From NCBI RefSeq assembly GCF_000169535.1, contig NZ_AAYN02000002.1, positions 248,001 to 312,000 of the forward strand: a DNA stretch of 64,000 nt, read 5' to 3'. The stretch is from Ureaplasma urealyticum serovar 8 str. ATCC 27618. Lineage in GTDB: Bacteria > Bacillota_I > Bacilli_A > Mycoplasmatales > Mycoplasmoidaceae. The notes under the pieces are model-generated. The model made no database searches. It was not told where the DNA came from and was given only the letters and a program-made list of their open reading frames with translations. Made by a program: the position numbers and the translations under genes. Within the stretch, counting starts at the first letter, position 1; each line of letters starts with the position of its first letter. Of the stretch, positions 1-10,576 are shown piece after piece.

Positions 1-57
1 CATCCATTAGTTAAAAAAGCAAATCTGCAAGCTAGTGAATCAACAAGTAGTCATTAA
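1..57 (+). CDS. C-terminal tail of an upstream gene (partial)
   Basis: The first 19 codons are open in frame 1 and end with TAA at 55-57, giving an 18-residue polar tail ending ESTSSH. A strong terminator hairpin follows 8 bases later, which supports this being the real 3' end of a gene. The product cannot be identified from so little. A second ammonium transporter would be plausible because Amt genes can occur in tandem, but nothing here proves it. Confidence 0.5.
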   Translation, partial: HPLVKKANLQASESTSSH

Positions 58-64
58 TTATTTA

Positions 65-97
65 AAAAAACTAAAGCCAAAAACACTTTAGTTTTTT
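65..97 (+). terminator. Intrinsic terminator after the upstream gene
   Basis: A perfect 12-bp inverted repeat (65-76 with 86-97, arms ending CTAAAG/CTTTAG) encloses a 9-base loop, and the 3' arm runs into TTTTTT. It separates the upstream gene from the Amt gene. Confidence 0.8.
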
Positions 98-140
98 ATT
101 CAATTAATACAAAAAATGAAGATTTTATGTATTAACGTAA

Positions 141-146
141 TATAAT
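141..146 (+). promoter_or_regulatory. Probable -10 box of the Amt gene
   Basis: A perfect TATAAT lies 83 bases before the GTG start, just downstream of a terminator. No good -35 box is visible 17 bases upstream. A 5' untranslated region of about 75 bases is implied. Confidence 0.45.
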
Positions 147-228
147 AGTAGAGATATACTTTTGTATGATGAATTTGTATGCGAAATTATATTTATAAAT
201 AATAAAAAGAAAACACGAGGTGAAAATT

Positions 229-1791
229 GTGTCAACTTGAGGTTTAAATAAAGATATTTATTTTTCAACTCATGAATTAACATGAGTGCCTGCAGACGCA
301 AGTCAATCAACACTTGACGCAATTGGTTTTAATCCTACTAATACACTACTAGTAGCTTTAGCAATCGCTTTTGTTTTATTAATGACACCAGGATTAGCAT
401 TATTTTATGGTGGTTTAGTAAGACGTAAATCAACGCTAACAATTATTAATCAATGCGTCGCTTCGTTGGGAATTACAACACTGATTTGAATTTTCGGAGG
501 GTTCTCACTTGCTTTTGGGCCTTCTGTTGGTAAAGGAATAATTGGTGATATTTCAACTTATTTTGCATTTAGAAACTTATTATTTGCAGATGGTTGAAGT
601 GGAGGCGCAGTTTTAGTATTTGCAAACTTCACAAATGGGGTACCATTAATTTTATTCTTTGCTTACCAATTAGCGTTTGCAATTATTACACCACCTTTAA
701 TGGTTGGTGCGTTCGCAGATCGAATGAAATTTAAAAATTATTTAGTATTTTTAGTACTATGACAATACTTAATTTACATTCCTTTTGCACATTGAATTTG
801 AGGTCAAGGATTCTTAGCAGCTGCTGGGGTAATTGACTATGCTGGCGGTATTGTAATTCATACAACTGCTGGTTTTGGAGCACTAGCTGCTTCATTTATG
901 TTGGGAAAACGAACAATGTTAGTTACAGATAAAAATCGTGCTAACAATTTACCAATGGTTGTATTAGGCGCAACATTACTATTCTTTGGTTGATTTGGAT
1001 TTAATGTTGGTGGTGCAGGTTTTGTTAAAGATAGTTCGAACCACATTTCACAAGCCATTTCATCATGATTAAATACCATTATTGCTTTAGCAATTGGAAT
1101 GGTAGGTTGAATTACGTTAGAAACAATTGTTAATAAAAATCACAAGCCAACAACTGTTGGTTTAGTAACAGGGGCAATTGCTGGATTAGCAACAATTACT
1201 CCAACGGCAGGTTTTGTACCAATCTGAGCATCTGTGCCAATTGCTATTATGGGTGTGTTAGTTTGCTATTCAATCGCAAAATTATTACATCATTTCCATT
1301 TCGATGATTCACTAGAAGTTTTACCAGTTCATGGAATGGGTGGAGTTGTAGGTTCATTATTAATAGGAGCTTTTGCTACTGATACAGTTGCTAATGGTAT
1401 TAAATATAATGCTGTTGGATTAGATAGTAGTGGTAATCCAGTTTATGGTCTTCTATTTGGATTGCAATTAGGAGCAGTAGCATTAGCTATTGTTTGAGCA
1501 TTTGCTTTCACTTGTTTAATTATTTATATAAGTAAACCTCGTTTATCAGCACGTGAACAATTAGGTCATATTGACTACATCAACCATGGCGAAGATGCAT
1601 ATAAATTTGATTTCCTTATCCCTTCAGAAGATGAAATGGCATCATACGAAGGCTTTGATCAAGTTTGAGAACAAAAAGCAAGTGGTTGTAAAAAAGCTGA
1701 TTTAGCATCAAAATTAGTTTCTGTCTTTATGGAACACGAAAGTGATTGCACATGACAATCTAAATCTCGTGAATGCACAAAAAGTAAATAA
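229..1791 (+). CDS. amt: Ammonium transporter (Amt/MEP/Rh family)
   Basis: A 520-residue polytopic membrane protein that conducts ammonium/ammonia. After a short N-terminal segment comes the family signature LLMTPGLALFYGGL (about residues 45-58). Both pore histidines are seen: one in GGIVIHTTAGFGAL and one in LPVHGMGGVVGSLL. The last 80 or so residues form a hydrophilic, Cys-containing cytoplasmic tail. The start is GTG at 229, with AGGTG 7 bases upstream; a later GTG at 286 would remove part of the first helix. Six or more Trp are encoded by TGA. In ureaplasmas ammonia comes from urease and the ammonium gradient is linked to ATP synthesis, so this transporter is expected to matter for energy metabolism (family knowledge). 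It is a single transcription unit flanked by terminators. Confidence 0.95.
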
Positions 1792-1816
1792 ATAGTTTTA
1801 TTAATAAATTTAATTG

Positions 1817-1848
1817 AGAAGTTAGTTTTTTAATTAACTTCTTTTTTA
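1817..1848 (+). terminator. Intrinsic terminator after amt
   Basis: The 8-bp stem AGAAGTTA/TAACTTCT (1817-1824 with 1835-1842) is followed by a run of T. It ends the amt unit. Confidence 0.75.
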
Positions 1849-1907
1849 TTTATAATTTATAGAAGATGAAATAATATTTCTTTCTTAATTTAAATGGGGG
1901 TGAGTTA

Positions 1908-3224
1908 ATGCCACGAATAAACACACAAGTTTTTAATGAAAATGATGATAAAAATACCATTAAAAATAATAATGATAAAACAATTGATCAAAATAAAATT
2001 CGTGCTGATATTGAACACGCTCGTTTGTTAGAAACTAAAGAATATAATGCTAATTTTTATCCTAGCAATGATCCTCAATATACTTTAATTAAAAAACAAG
2101 ATGATTGTGCTAAATTAAAACCAACTTTAAATTTTGATGATGGAGATCAATTGATTACAATTGCTCCAACTCAAAATTATGCAAATTTAAAACTGCGCGA
2201 TGTTGAAGTTGATCAAAAAAATAGCATTATTTATGAACCAAAAAAAGAATTAATAAACCAAAATTTAATTCAAGAAGATTTAAATAACCCACACTTATCT
2301 GTAAGTCAAAAACGAAATGGATTTATTCAAAAAACCAGATCATTCATTCCACAAAATATTTCAGAGTTTATTTATCATAATGAAGATATTGCTGATCAAA
2401 ATCAATATGAAAATAATTTAACTTTTAGTCAACTAGAACAAAAAGTTAACCAAAAAAACACGCCTGATTTTTATTTAAAAGAAATTCATGCGATTCGTAA
2501 TAAAATTATTGTCTGAACAATGCTATTAGCAATAGGTATGGGACTACTTTTTTATTTAGTCTATGAAGTTGTTGTTAATCATTTTAATCCATGGATTTTT
2601 TTACCAGTTAGTGTTTATTGTGTTTTAATGATTTTCTTTTTAGCTTTATCTTGTAGTAATTTTGCGAATTTCAAAAAAGAAATGCATTACCAACAAAATA
2701 ATTTTGATCGAACAAAAGCAACAAATTTTATTGTCGGGATTTATCGTAAACTAGTTGTAATGCACATTAATGTTAATTGAATTGCTTCATACCTTTATTT
2801 AACAAGTCTATTTATGATTCTCGGCGTTTTTGTTGTTAGTTATTTTATGAATTTATACTATAACGCAGCAATAGGGAGTCGTTTTGGCGATTTAATTGTT
2901 AAAATCCCAGCAATTGTTAGTGAACAATTTACACAAAAAGCTAGCATTAATAAAAACCCTTTATGAGCAATTATTGGCTTGGGCGTTATTTTAGGTTTAA
3001 CATTTATTATTCATTTATGATTAATATTTAATGCTCACCATCGTGTCAATCGTATTCAAAGTTATTATGTTAATGAAATTATTAGTGGTGAAGAAATAAT
3101 TCAATTAAAAAAACAAGCCAATCGTCGTGGATTAGTTATCTTCTTAGTTTTAAGTATTATTTTAGGCTTAATTTTTTACTTAATGTATACTATTTTAAAA
3201 CGTAAATATAGTATTAAAAAATAA
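1908..3224 (+). CDS. Membrane protein with long soluble N-terminus, function unknown
   Basis: A 438-residue protein read through TGA codons at 2517, 2781 and others. The first 200 residues are hydrophilic, Asn/Asp/Lys-rich and probably disordered. About five hydrophobic helices follow, near residues 205-225, 232-252, 291-315, 345-370 and 405-425, with a basic C-terminus. The ATG at 1908 follows GGGGGTGAG. The layout recalls the mollicute MSC_0882-type membrane family, but I am not sure of this. The stop lies 13 bases before the ATG of the formate-THF ligase, and the SD of that gene overlaps the stop, so the two are probably cotranscribed. No catalytic motif is visible. Confidence 0.8.
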
Positions 3225-3237
3225 GGAGGTGCATTAT

Positions 3238-4803
3238 ATGCCAAAAATTATTGAAGAAGTTATTAATAAAAAAGGACTATTAATTGATGATTATGAACTT
3301 TATGGTAATGAAATTGCTAAAGTTAAATCAATTAAAAAAACAAATAAAAATGATCCAAAATTAATTGTTATTACTGCAATGAATCCCAATCCTGCTGGCG
3401 AGGGCAAAACAACGACAACTATTGGTTTAGTTGATGCTTTAAATAAACATGGATATAAAGCTATTGGGGCGTTACGTGAACCATCAATGGGACCAGTGTT
3501 TGGTATGAAGGGAACAGGATCTGGTGGTGGATTATCATTTTTAAAGCCTTTTGATAAAATTAATTTACATTTTAGTGGCGATTTTCACGCCATTACAGCA
3601 GCTAATAATTTAATTGTTGCTGTAATTGAAAATGAAATTCATAATAAATCTTCAATGCAGATTGATCCTCAAAAAATTTTAATTAAAAGATGTTTAGATG
3701 TTAATGATCGTTCTTTGCGTAATATTGAATACAACCTTAATCATTATCAAACTAGAACAGGTTTTAATATAACTGCTGCAAGTGATTTAATGGCTTTATT
3801 TTGCTTAGCAAAAGATCATAAAGATTTTGAGAATAAACTTGCTGAAACAATTATTGCTTACAATATTGTTAATCAACCTATTAGAATTTGTGACTTAGAA
3901 TTAACAAAAGCTATTATGACAATTTTAGATGATGCATTATATGCTAATCTAGTACGAACAAACGAGGATAATCCAGTTTTTGTGCATGGTGGACCATTTG
4001 CGAATATTGCTCATGGTTGCAATAGTATAATTGCTACCAAAAACGCTTTAGCCTTAGGTGATTATGTTGTTACTGAATGTGGTTTTGGAAGCGATTTAGG
4101 CCTTGAAAAGTTTATGAACATTAAAATGGCTAGTTTAGATTTAAAACCAGATTTAATTGGTTTAGTTATTAGTCTAAAATCAATCGCTTATCATGCTCAA
4201 ACAAACGAAAAAGACTACATTAAGCAAGGTTTTGCCAATGTTTTATGTCATATTAATCACATTAAAAAATATAATGTTCCTTTCATTGTTTATATTAATG
4301 TTAATACTAATACTGATAGCGAAGAAGACTTATTAGCTTTAGAAAAATTATTAGATGAGAATCAAATTGAACACGCACGTTCTTATGCTTATAGTTATGG
4401 TTCAAAAAAAAGTGAAGAGATAACTAAAAAAACAGTTGCTTTAACTAATCAAGTTAATGATCATCAATTAAAATTAATTTATGATATTAAAGATCATTTA
4501 TCATATAAATTAAAAAAAATATGTGAAAATGTTTATGGTGCTGATGGATATGAATTAAGTTATGAAGCTAAAGAACAATTGAATCGTTATGAACATTTAG
4601 ATTTTTATTTATGCATTGCTAAAACACCATATTCAATTTCTGATGATGCAAAATTATTAAATAATCCTAAGAACTTTAAAATTCATATTGAACGCTTTGA
4701 AATTAATTATGCTGCAAAATTAATCATTGCTATTACAACAACTATTTATCGTATGCCTGGCTTAAATAAAGAACCAGCGGCCAAAAATTTCGTGATGAAA
4801 TAA
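3238..4803 (+). CDS. fhs: Formate-tetrahydrofolate ligase
   Basis: A 521-residue cytosolic enzyme that joins formate to tetrahydrofolate using ATP to give 10-formyl-THF for one-carbon metabolism and fMet-tRNA formylation. The P-loop PAGEGKTTTTIGL is at about residues 46-58. Other family blocks are the LREPSMGPVFGMKGTGSGGG segment, FVHGGPFANIAHGCNS and the C-terminal GADGYELSYEAKEQL. Length is close to the bacterial norm (about 555). ATG 3238 is chosen because AAGGAGG sits 8 bases upstream; an in-frame GTG at 3229 lies inside that SD. It follows the membrane protein gene directly and ends at a terminator. Confidence 0.95.
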   Translation: MPKIIEEVINKKGLLIDDYELYGNEIAKVKSIKKTNKNDPKLIVITAMNPNPAGEGKTTTTIGLVDALNKHGYKAIGALREPSMGPVFGMKGTGSGGGLSFLKPFDKINLHFSGDFHAITAANNLIVAVIENEIHNKSSMQIDPQKILIKRCLDVNDRSLRNIEYNLNHYQTRTGFNITAASDLMALFCLAKDHKDFENKLAETIIAYNIVNQPIRICDLELTKAIMTILDDALYANLVRTNEDNPVFVHGGPFANIAHGCNSIIATKNALALGDYVVTECGFGSDLGLEKFMNIKMASLDLKPDLIGLVISLKSIAYHAQTNEKDYIKQGFANVLCHINHIKKYNVPFIVYINVNTNTDSEEDLLALEKLLDENQIEHARSYAYSYGSKKSEEITKKTVALTNQVNDHQLKLIYDIKDHLSYKLKKICENVYGADGYELSYEAKEQLNRYEHLDFYLCIAKTPYSISDDAKLLNNPKNFKIHIERFEINYAAKLIIAITTTIYRMPGLNKEPAAKNFVMK

Positions 4804-4834
4804 CTATTAAAAATCTTTATTATTAAAAAAAAAT

Positions 4835-4880
4835 AAAAAATAAACAAGTTGATCGCTTCAAAGATGCTTGTTTATTTTTT
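4835..4880 (+). terminator. Intrinsic terminator after fhs
   Basis: A long stem pairs 4835-4848 (ending AAATAAACAAG) with 4867-4880 (CTTGTTTATTTTTT), with an 18-base loop. The 3' arm is T-rich. Confidence 0.8.
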
Positions 4881-4935
4881 TTCATACTTTAGAAGATAAA
4901 AAAATAAGAAATCATAAAAAGGAAAAGTAGATAAT

Positions 4936-5688
4936 ATGAAAGATTTTATTAGATATACTAAAAAAAGAAATTTAAGTCTTAACACAATTCGTACTTATGA
5001 ATCGGTATTAAAACATTATGAACCTGTTTTAGATTCGTGAATTAAAATACGAAATAAAATTATTAATAGTAACTTTAAACCACGAACAATTCATTTACAC
5101 AAAAACGTTTTATTAAGTTTTTTTGAATTTAAAAAACTAAAACGATATTTACAAAATTTAAAATTATTAAAATTACCACAAATTGAAATGAAATATTTTG
5201 ATGTAATTAGTAAAAATAATTTATATAAAAAAACTGATATCTTAGATGATGATTCATTAGAAATTAAAAAATATAAAACCATTATTAGATTTTTGTTTGA
5301 AACAGGAATTAGAGCTCATGAATTATTTTTTTTAGAACCTGTTAATAATCGTTTGTATGTGCTAGGTAAAGGAAATAAAAAACGACAAATTTTCTTTGTA
5401 AAACAAACTTTTGAACAATTACAAAAGTTTTATGAGAATCTAAAAGGATTTGAAACAACTAAAACATTACGTTTATATATTAAAAAAATTATTGGTAAGA
5501 ATTTTACTCCCCATTCATTACGTCGTAGCTTTGCTACTTTTATGTTAATTAAAGGGGCAAATCCCAAAACTGTAATGTTACAAATGGGACATGCAAACAT
5601 TCAAACAACGTTTAGCTATTTAAATTTAAATGAACAAACAAATCGTCGAATTTATAACAAAATTATGTACCAAAATGATGCAGAATAA
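4936..5688 (+). CDS. xerC: Tyrosine recombinase, XerC-like
   Basis: A 250-residue site-specific recombinase. The N-terminal 95 residues form the short core-binding domain (T-x-x-TY-x-x-L pattern near the start). The catalytic domain shows Arg126 in GIRAHEL, a Lys in GKGNKKR (about 145), H193-x-L-R196 in PHSLRRSF, His219 in MGHANIQTT and the Tyr nucleophile Y228 in TFSYLNL. All active-site residues are present, so it should be active. From memory, U. parvum has three such recombinases, and the XerC-type one has been linked to inversion at the mba surface-antigen locus; I cannot confirm that this is the same gene. One TGA codon (5038) encodes Trp. It is a single-gene unit. Confidence 0.9.
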
Positions 5689-5733
5689 ATTTTTGTGAAA
5701 ATAAAAAATAAAAATGTTAAAAATCGACGTTTT

Positions 5734-5750
5734 TATGCTAAAAAAGCATA
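5734..5750. repeat. Short inverted repeat downstream of xerC
   Basis: TATGCT and AGCATA arms are separated by five A. No T run follows, so it is a poor terminator. It could be a weak transcription stop or a protein-binding palindrome next to the recombinase gene. The rest of 5689-5901 holds a TATAAT at 5771-5776 that may serve the permease gene. Confidence 0.4.
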
Positions 5751-5901
5751 GGAAATACTAGCATTTATTATATAATCTAAATTAGAAATTAGGTTTTATA
5801 TATAGTAATGAATTTATGAGCAAATTTTTGATTGGTCGTAAGCGATTTATCAAAAATAAAATTAGTTTCAAATATTTTTAGAATAAGAGGGTGATAAAAA
5901 A

Positions 5902-8250
5902 TTGATAAATAATAAAATAAAAGAAGTAAAAATCAAAAAGAAACTAGAAAAAAACAAAAAAGTTTCTTTAATGGGTTTTGTTTTACTAACAGCTTCAGCA
6001 ATTATTGCTTTTTATACATTCCCATCACTTTCAACAGCTGGTTGAATTGCAATTATCTTTGCTTTTATTACAGCTATGTGTTGATTCATTCCAATTGGGA
6101 TTGCAGCCGCTGAAATGGCAACAATTAAAGGTTGGACCGAGGGGGGAATATTTACCTGGGTGCGAAATTTATTAGGTCCACGAAACGGGTTTATTGTAAC
6201 CTGATTACAATTCCAAGTCACATTTGGATTTGTGGCCATGATCTTATTCGTCCTTTCATCCTTCTCATTTGCTTTCGCAGGTGCTGATGGATATAATTAT
6301 TTTAATACACTTAAGTTGGGAACAACTTTAAACCAAGCCACATCAGTTAACTTCTCAAAAAACTTTAACAATGGGGCATTATATGGAATTGGTATTGTTG
6401 TTGTTGCAGGTCTAATCTTTATGAGTTTATTAGGTCAAAAACGAACTCACCAATTTGGACAAGTTGCCTTAATTATTGGTATTTTACTACCATTCTTTAT
6501 TATCTTAGGATTCCAAATTTATACAGTGGCAACAATGCCAGATCCATTATACTTTATTGGAAAACACTTCCAAAAAGAACCACATTTAGATCCAAGTGTA
6601 ACTGGTACTTCTTATGAATTAAATAAAACTTTCATGTCATCAGTTGTTATGGCATCTTTCATGGCATTTAGTTTTAGCTTACATGGTGTAGAAGTTTCAG
6701 CTATTGCTGCTAATCGAATGGATAATCCATCTAAGAAATATCCACAAGCCATGATGTTTGTTGTAATTTCTGCTTTATTTTGCATTATTATTGGATCAGT
6801 TATGATTTCAATGACTGTACCAACATCAACATTATCATTCAATGGTGGATTAGTACAAACAATTATGTTTAACTTATCTGTTAGTGGAATTGATGTTAAA
6901 CTACCAGATGGAACAGTTGCTCATTATAAAACACTAGCACATGCATACTCAGTGGTTGAAACTCAATATGGTACAGCTGCTGCTAACCAAGTTATGTATC
7001 AATTTGTGTATGGCCATCCAATTAATACAGGTAGTGACTTAGCACGTTCTGATTTATTAACACTAACATCAGAAGTTAATGATCCTTTAAAAAATCCATC
7101 TTTATTTATTTCTGTTATGAATGTAGAAACAAATAAAATGGCTATGCAAGGATTACAAGCTATTACTTTCTTTATTGGAATAGGTGTATTTGTTGAAGTT
7201 GCTGTTTGAATGTCAAACCTTTCAACCGGATTAAATTATGCAATGCGTAAAGCTCACTTCCCAGTATGGGTTACATATCGTTTAAAGAATGGGTCAGCGT
7301 TAACAGTAGCAATTTTATGAATTGCATTACTAATGTGCATTTTTGCAATTTATATGTTTGGTTATAATTCATTAATGCAATACAAAGGTCAAACAATTAG
7401 TGACGTGTTAGCAAACGAAATTCGTATTGATCAAAACCAAAAAGAACCAATGGCTTTATTATCTAATCAAAATTTAGATGAAATTAAATTAATGGCACGT
7501 TCAATTTACGAACATAGTCATGCTCCTGGAGCACAAGCTAATGTTTTACATTTTGATTTTAATAAACATGCTAATAGTGAAGTAAATGCAATTTATGAAA
7601 AAATTAAAGATTATATTGGTATTAATGCCGTAGCATCTGGAACACCAGCATCAATTACTAATATTTCATTTATTTCAAACGTTGTTTCACAAATTTCAAT
7701 GTACTACATTGGATACAACATTTTCTTAATTGGATATTTAAGATATGTGTTTAAAGCTAATTGATTACGTCGTGAATTTAGAGTTAAATGACCTTGATTA
7801 CAAATTAGTTTAGCTTTATTAGCGATGGGTGTTAATACATTTGCAGTTGTTGCAACTTACTTACCAGCTGCTCCAGAATTATACCCTGGTCAAGAAGCTT
7901 ATTATGTATTCATTTCAATTGCATTACCAATGTTTGTATGCACATTATTACTTGGATTATTTATTTATCTAATTAATTATGCTTGAAATAAAAAACGTGG
8001 TATTAATTTATCAGAACATTCAAACTTAACAAACGTTGATCAAAATGTTTTAGATGTAATTAATAATTGACATTTATATAAAAATCAAAAAGAATTTGCT
8101 AAATTTGAACGTCATGTACAATTATTACAACAAAAACAAGTAATTGTAAGAACAACAAAAGATAAAGTGCAAAGAGAGTTAGTTGCGAATGAAATGCAAT
8201 ATTTAGCAGCTGAAATCGCAACAAGATTTGCACCAGAAGAAGAACATTAA
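5902..8250 (+). CDS. APC-family amino-acid permease, unusually long
   Basis: A 782-residue polytopic transporter. The start is TTG at 5902, preceded by AAGAGGGTG at the right distance; the nearby GTG at 5891 is out of frame. The segment [23 protein letters not shown] matches the helix 1-2 region of amino acid-polyamine-organocation carriers, closest in feel to the glutamate/GABA antiporter group. Twelve or more hydrophobic helices are spread along the chain. It is about 280 residues longer than usual because of two long polar insertions (about residues 315-400 and 495-590) and a Gln/Lys-rich C-terminal tail of about 80 residues. The substrate cannot be read from the sequence. Its own transcription unit ends in a hairpin. 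Confidence 0.88.
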
Positions 8251-8255
8251 AAAAA

Positions 8256-8308
8256 CAAAAATGAGCTTTAATACTTTTAAAAAAGTATTTTTGGCTTATT
8301 TTTTTATT
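8256..8308 (+). terminator. Intrinsic terminator after the APC permease
   Basis: A perfect AATACTTTT/AAAAGTATT stem, extended by an imperfect outer stem (AATGAGC with GGCTTATT), is followed by a T-rich tract. Confidence 0.7.
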
Positions 8309-8314
8309 TTACGC

Positions 8315-8341
8315 TTGACATATTATATATATATATATAAT
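8315..8341 (+). promoter_or_regulatory. Promoter with (TA)8 spacer upstream of a lipoprotein gene
   Basis: A perfect TTGACA at 8315-8320 and TATAAT at 8336-8341 are separated by 15 bases that are almost entirely an alternating TA tract (eight TA units, 8324-8339). The spacer is two bases short of the optimum, so gain of one TA unit would give 17 bp. The start codon is 87 bases downstream of the -10 box. Confidence 0.65.
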
Positions 8342-8427
8342 GAAAATGCATATTATTATCTAAAATAAAGATAACAAATTAAATATTAAAGTTCTTATTT
8401 ATTAAATGTATAAAAGAAAGTTAAAAT

Positions 8428-9576
8428 ATGAAGAAAAATCATAAAAAATGATTATTAATGACAACGCCAGTATTATTAATTGGTGGATTATCAACATTAG
8501 CATTAACAAGTTGTAAAGACGAAAAGAAATCTAATCCAAAACCAGATAAACAATCAACTATAGAAGAATATAAATTAAGTTTATCAAGTGTTGAAACAGG
8601 TTTTAATGAAGCTAAATTAATTTTTGATAATAATGATAGTTTTAAATCATTAGATAATTTTAAAGTTATTTTAAAAAATATTCAAAACACTAATGAAGTT
8701 GTTGAAGCAAATAATTTATCTGCAACAATTGAAAATCAAAAATTAGTTTTAAAACTAAATAATTTACAAGACGGTCAAACATATAAAATTGACAAAATTT
8801 TATATCAAACAAATAAAGAAGTTATTTTAAGTAATAATCAAGTATTTACTACAAAAACTAAACCTAAAATTGAATATGAAGTACAAGAAAAAATTTTAAA
8901 ACTTGATGATAAAACATATTATGTTGTTCTAAAAGTTAAAGACCCTCAAAATTTAAATGAACCAACAAAAGAAATTTTAAAATCTGTAACTTTTACTTCA
9001 AAAATCTCAAATGTTGCAAATCTTAAAAATGCAATATTAGAAAATCAAAGACCTTACGTTAAAGAAGATTATTCAGAAATTCAAATTAAATTACCAAGAG
9101 TACCTGTAATTAGTGAAAAAATAGAAATCACTGCAAACAATTCCTTATTTAAATCATTCACAATTACTGTTGGTGAAAAACATATTGAAAATGTGGAAAA
9201 AATCATCGATATCACTAAAAAAGTTTTTGGTAATCAAGAATTAAAATCTATTAGTATTACAAAACAAAATAGTAGCAGTGCCAATATAACATTAAGCTTA
9301 AAATTAAATGGTAATTCAATTATTGCTGGTGCTAACAAATTAATTAATAAAAAAGACAAAGCAATAAAATTTAGCTTCTTTGTTAAAAATAAAGCAACAA
9401 ATACAATCAAAGAATTTAATTTCAATGAAAAATCAAAACCTATTGGAAGCTATCAATTCACATTAAATGGATTAGATGCTAATAGTGATTTTGTAATTGA
9501 AGATATTAGATATGATGATAAATCAATCAAAATTACAGAAGAGCTTTTAGCTAGCTTAAGTTTTTCAACAAAATAA
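8428..9576 (+). CDS. Surface lipoprotein with DUF1410-like repeats
   Basis: A 382-residue predicted lipoprotein. The N-terminus is basic, then hydrophobic, then LALTSC, with lipidated Cys29. The rest is hydrophilic and Lys/Asn-rich with beta-strand-like alternation. Two segments share the pattern L-x-x-L-x-x-(G)-x-x-Y-x-I-x-x-I-x-Y...FTTK: one ends with VFTTK at about residue 145 and the other with SFSTK at the C-terminus. This is how I remember the Ureaplasma DUF1410 domain, an Ig/fibronectin-like module of unknown function. The start is ATG 8428 with AGAAAG upstream. The TA-tract promoter lies just upstream, and a second lipoprotein gene follows after 56 bases. Confidence 0.8.
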
Positions 9577-9632
9577 ATTAAATACATAATTTATTGTATA
9601 AAACACAAAAAATATAGTTTAGGAAATAAAAT

Positions 9633-9950
9633 ATGAAAAAATGACAAAAAATTTTAACAATTGCACTACCAACTAGTTTATTAGTTGCTATTCCAATTGT
9701 TGCTGCTTCATGTTCTACTAAGAGTGAAGCCCAAAAAGAATTTGAAAAAACTTATAAAGAATATTTAAGTTGATTAGACAAATTAGCTTCAAAAATGCCA
9801 GTACTTAAAGAAGCTTTTAGTACTTTGAAAGAAGAAATTAATAAACAAATTAATAAGAGTGAAAAATTATCTGATGAAGCGTATAAAGCATTAACAGCTT
9901 CATTAAAAGTTTCAATTGATGGAATGAAAAAAACATTAGGACAAAATTAA
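9633..9950 (+). CDS. Small lipoprotein, function unknown
   Basis: A 105-residue protein with a signal peptide ending in VAASC (Cys about residue 27), so probably lipidated and anchored on the outer face of the membrane. The mature part is short, Lys/Glu-rich and heptad-like, and probably forms one or two helices. AGGA lies upstream of ATG 9633. The stop is 9 bases before the start of the next membrane protein gene, so the two are likely cotranslated. I do not recognise the family. Confidence 0.75.
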
Positions 9951-9959
9951 GGATAAATC

Positions 9960-10403
9960 GTGAATCAGAACAAAATTGTTAATAAAAAAGATTTAGATAT
10001 TGCATTAGCAAATTTAATTTTAAGTATAGGAGTAGTTGTTTTTATAATAATTGGCGCTATTTTAGTGCATCTTGGCATTTATTATATGGTTTACTCATAT
10101 TATGGATCACCATATTTAACGCAAGATATAGCCACAACAAATGTTGTAAATGCTTGAGCTATGTATAATGCTGGAGTGGCTTTTTTAGTAATTTTTGCTT
10201 TAATCGAAATTGCTAGTTTTGCTTTATTTGTAACAACAACAGTCAATGTTGGTTTAAATTTAAAAAGACAAGAAAACTTTGTCTTGCCATTTGTTTTTGG
10301 CATTTTAGGGTGCTTAGGAATAATACCTATAATCGGATCAATTATTATTTATGTACAATTAAATAAATTTTATAAACAACAAAACGAACCTAGTTTAATA
10401 TAA
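9960..10403 (+). CDS. Small polytopic membrane protein, function unknown
   Basis: A 147-residue protein starting at GTG 9960, with AAGGA 7 bases upstream overlapping the stop of the preceding lipoprotein gene. Three hydrophobic segments are visible: residues 17-45, about 68-92 and about 104-128. The C-terminus is basic and Gln-rich. The tight spacing with the small lipoprotein suggests they work at the same place in the membrane. No conserved motif is recognised. A strong terminator follows. Confidence 0.75.
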
Positions 10404-10406
10404 AAT

Positions 10407-10437
10407 AAAAAATGACTTTGGTTTAAAGTCATTTTTT
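10407..10437 (+). terminator. Intrinsic terminator
   Basis: A perfect 13-bp stem (10407-10419 with 10425-10437, AATGACTTT/AAAGTCATT) with a 5-base loop runs into T6. It closes the lipoprotein-membrane protein unit. Confidence 0.9.
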
Positions 10438-10526
10438 ATTACCTCTTTAATGTTCCAAATATTACACTAAAAAGACGATAATTACTGCTTCGTTTCTTTT
10501 TTACGCCTTTTTTGTATATATAAATA

Positions 10527-10532
10527 TATAAT
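10527..10532 (+). promoter_or_regulatory. Probable -10 box of the BMP-type lipoprotein gene
   Basis: TATAAT sits inside an alternating TA-rich stretch (10515-10532) 45 bases before the start. There is no clear -35 box, only a T-rich tract. Confidence 0.4.
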
Positions 10533-10576
10533 TAACTTTTTAATTTGTGTAAATGAGAATTTGTTTGGAGAAAATC

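Noticed and set aside
858-1079. Minus-strand open frame inside amt.
   Set aside because: It is a shadow of the real gene: no SD, no family, and the plus strand is clearly coding.
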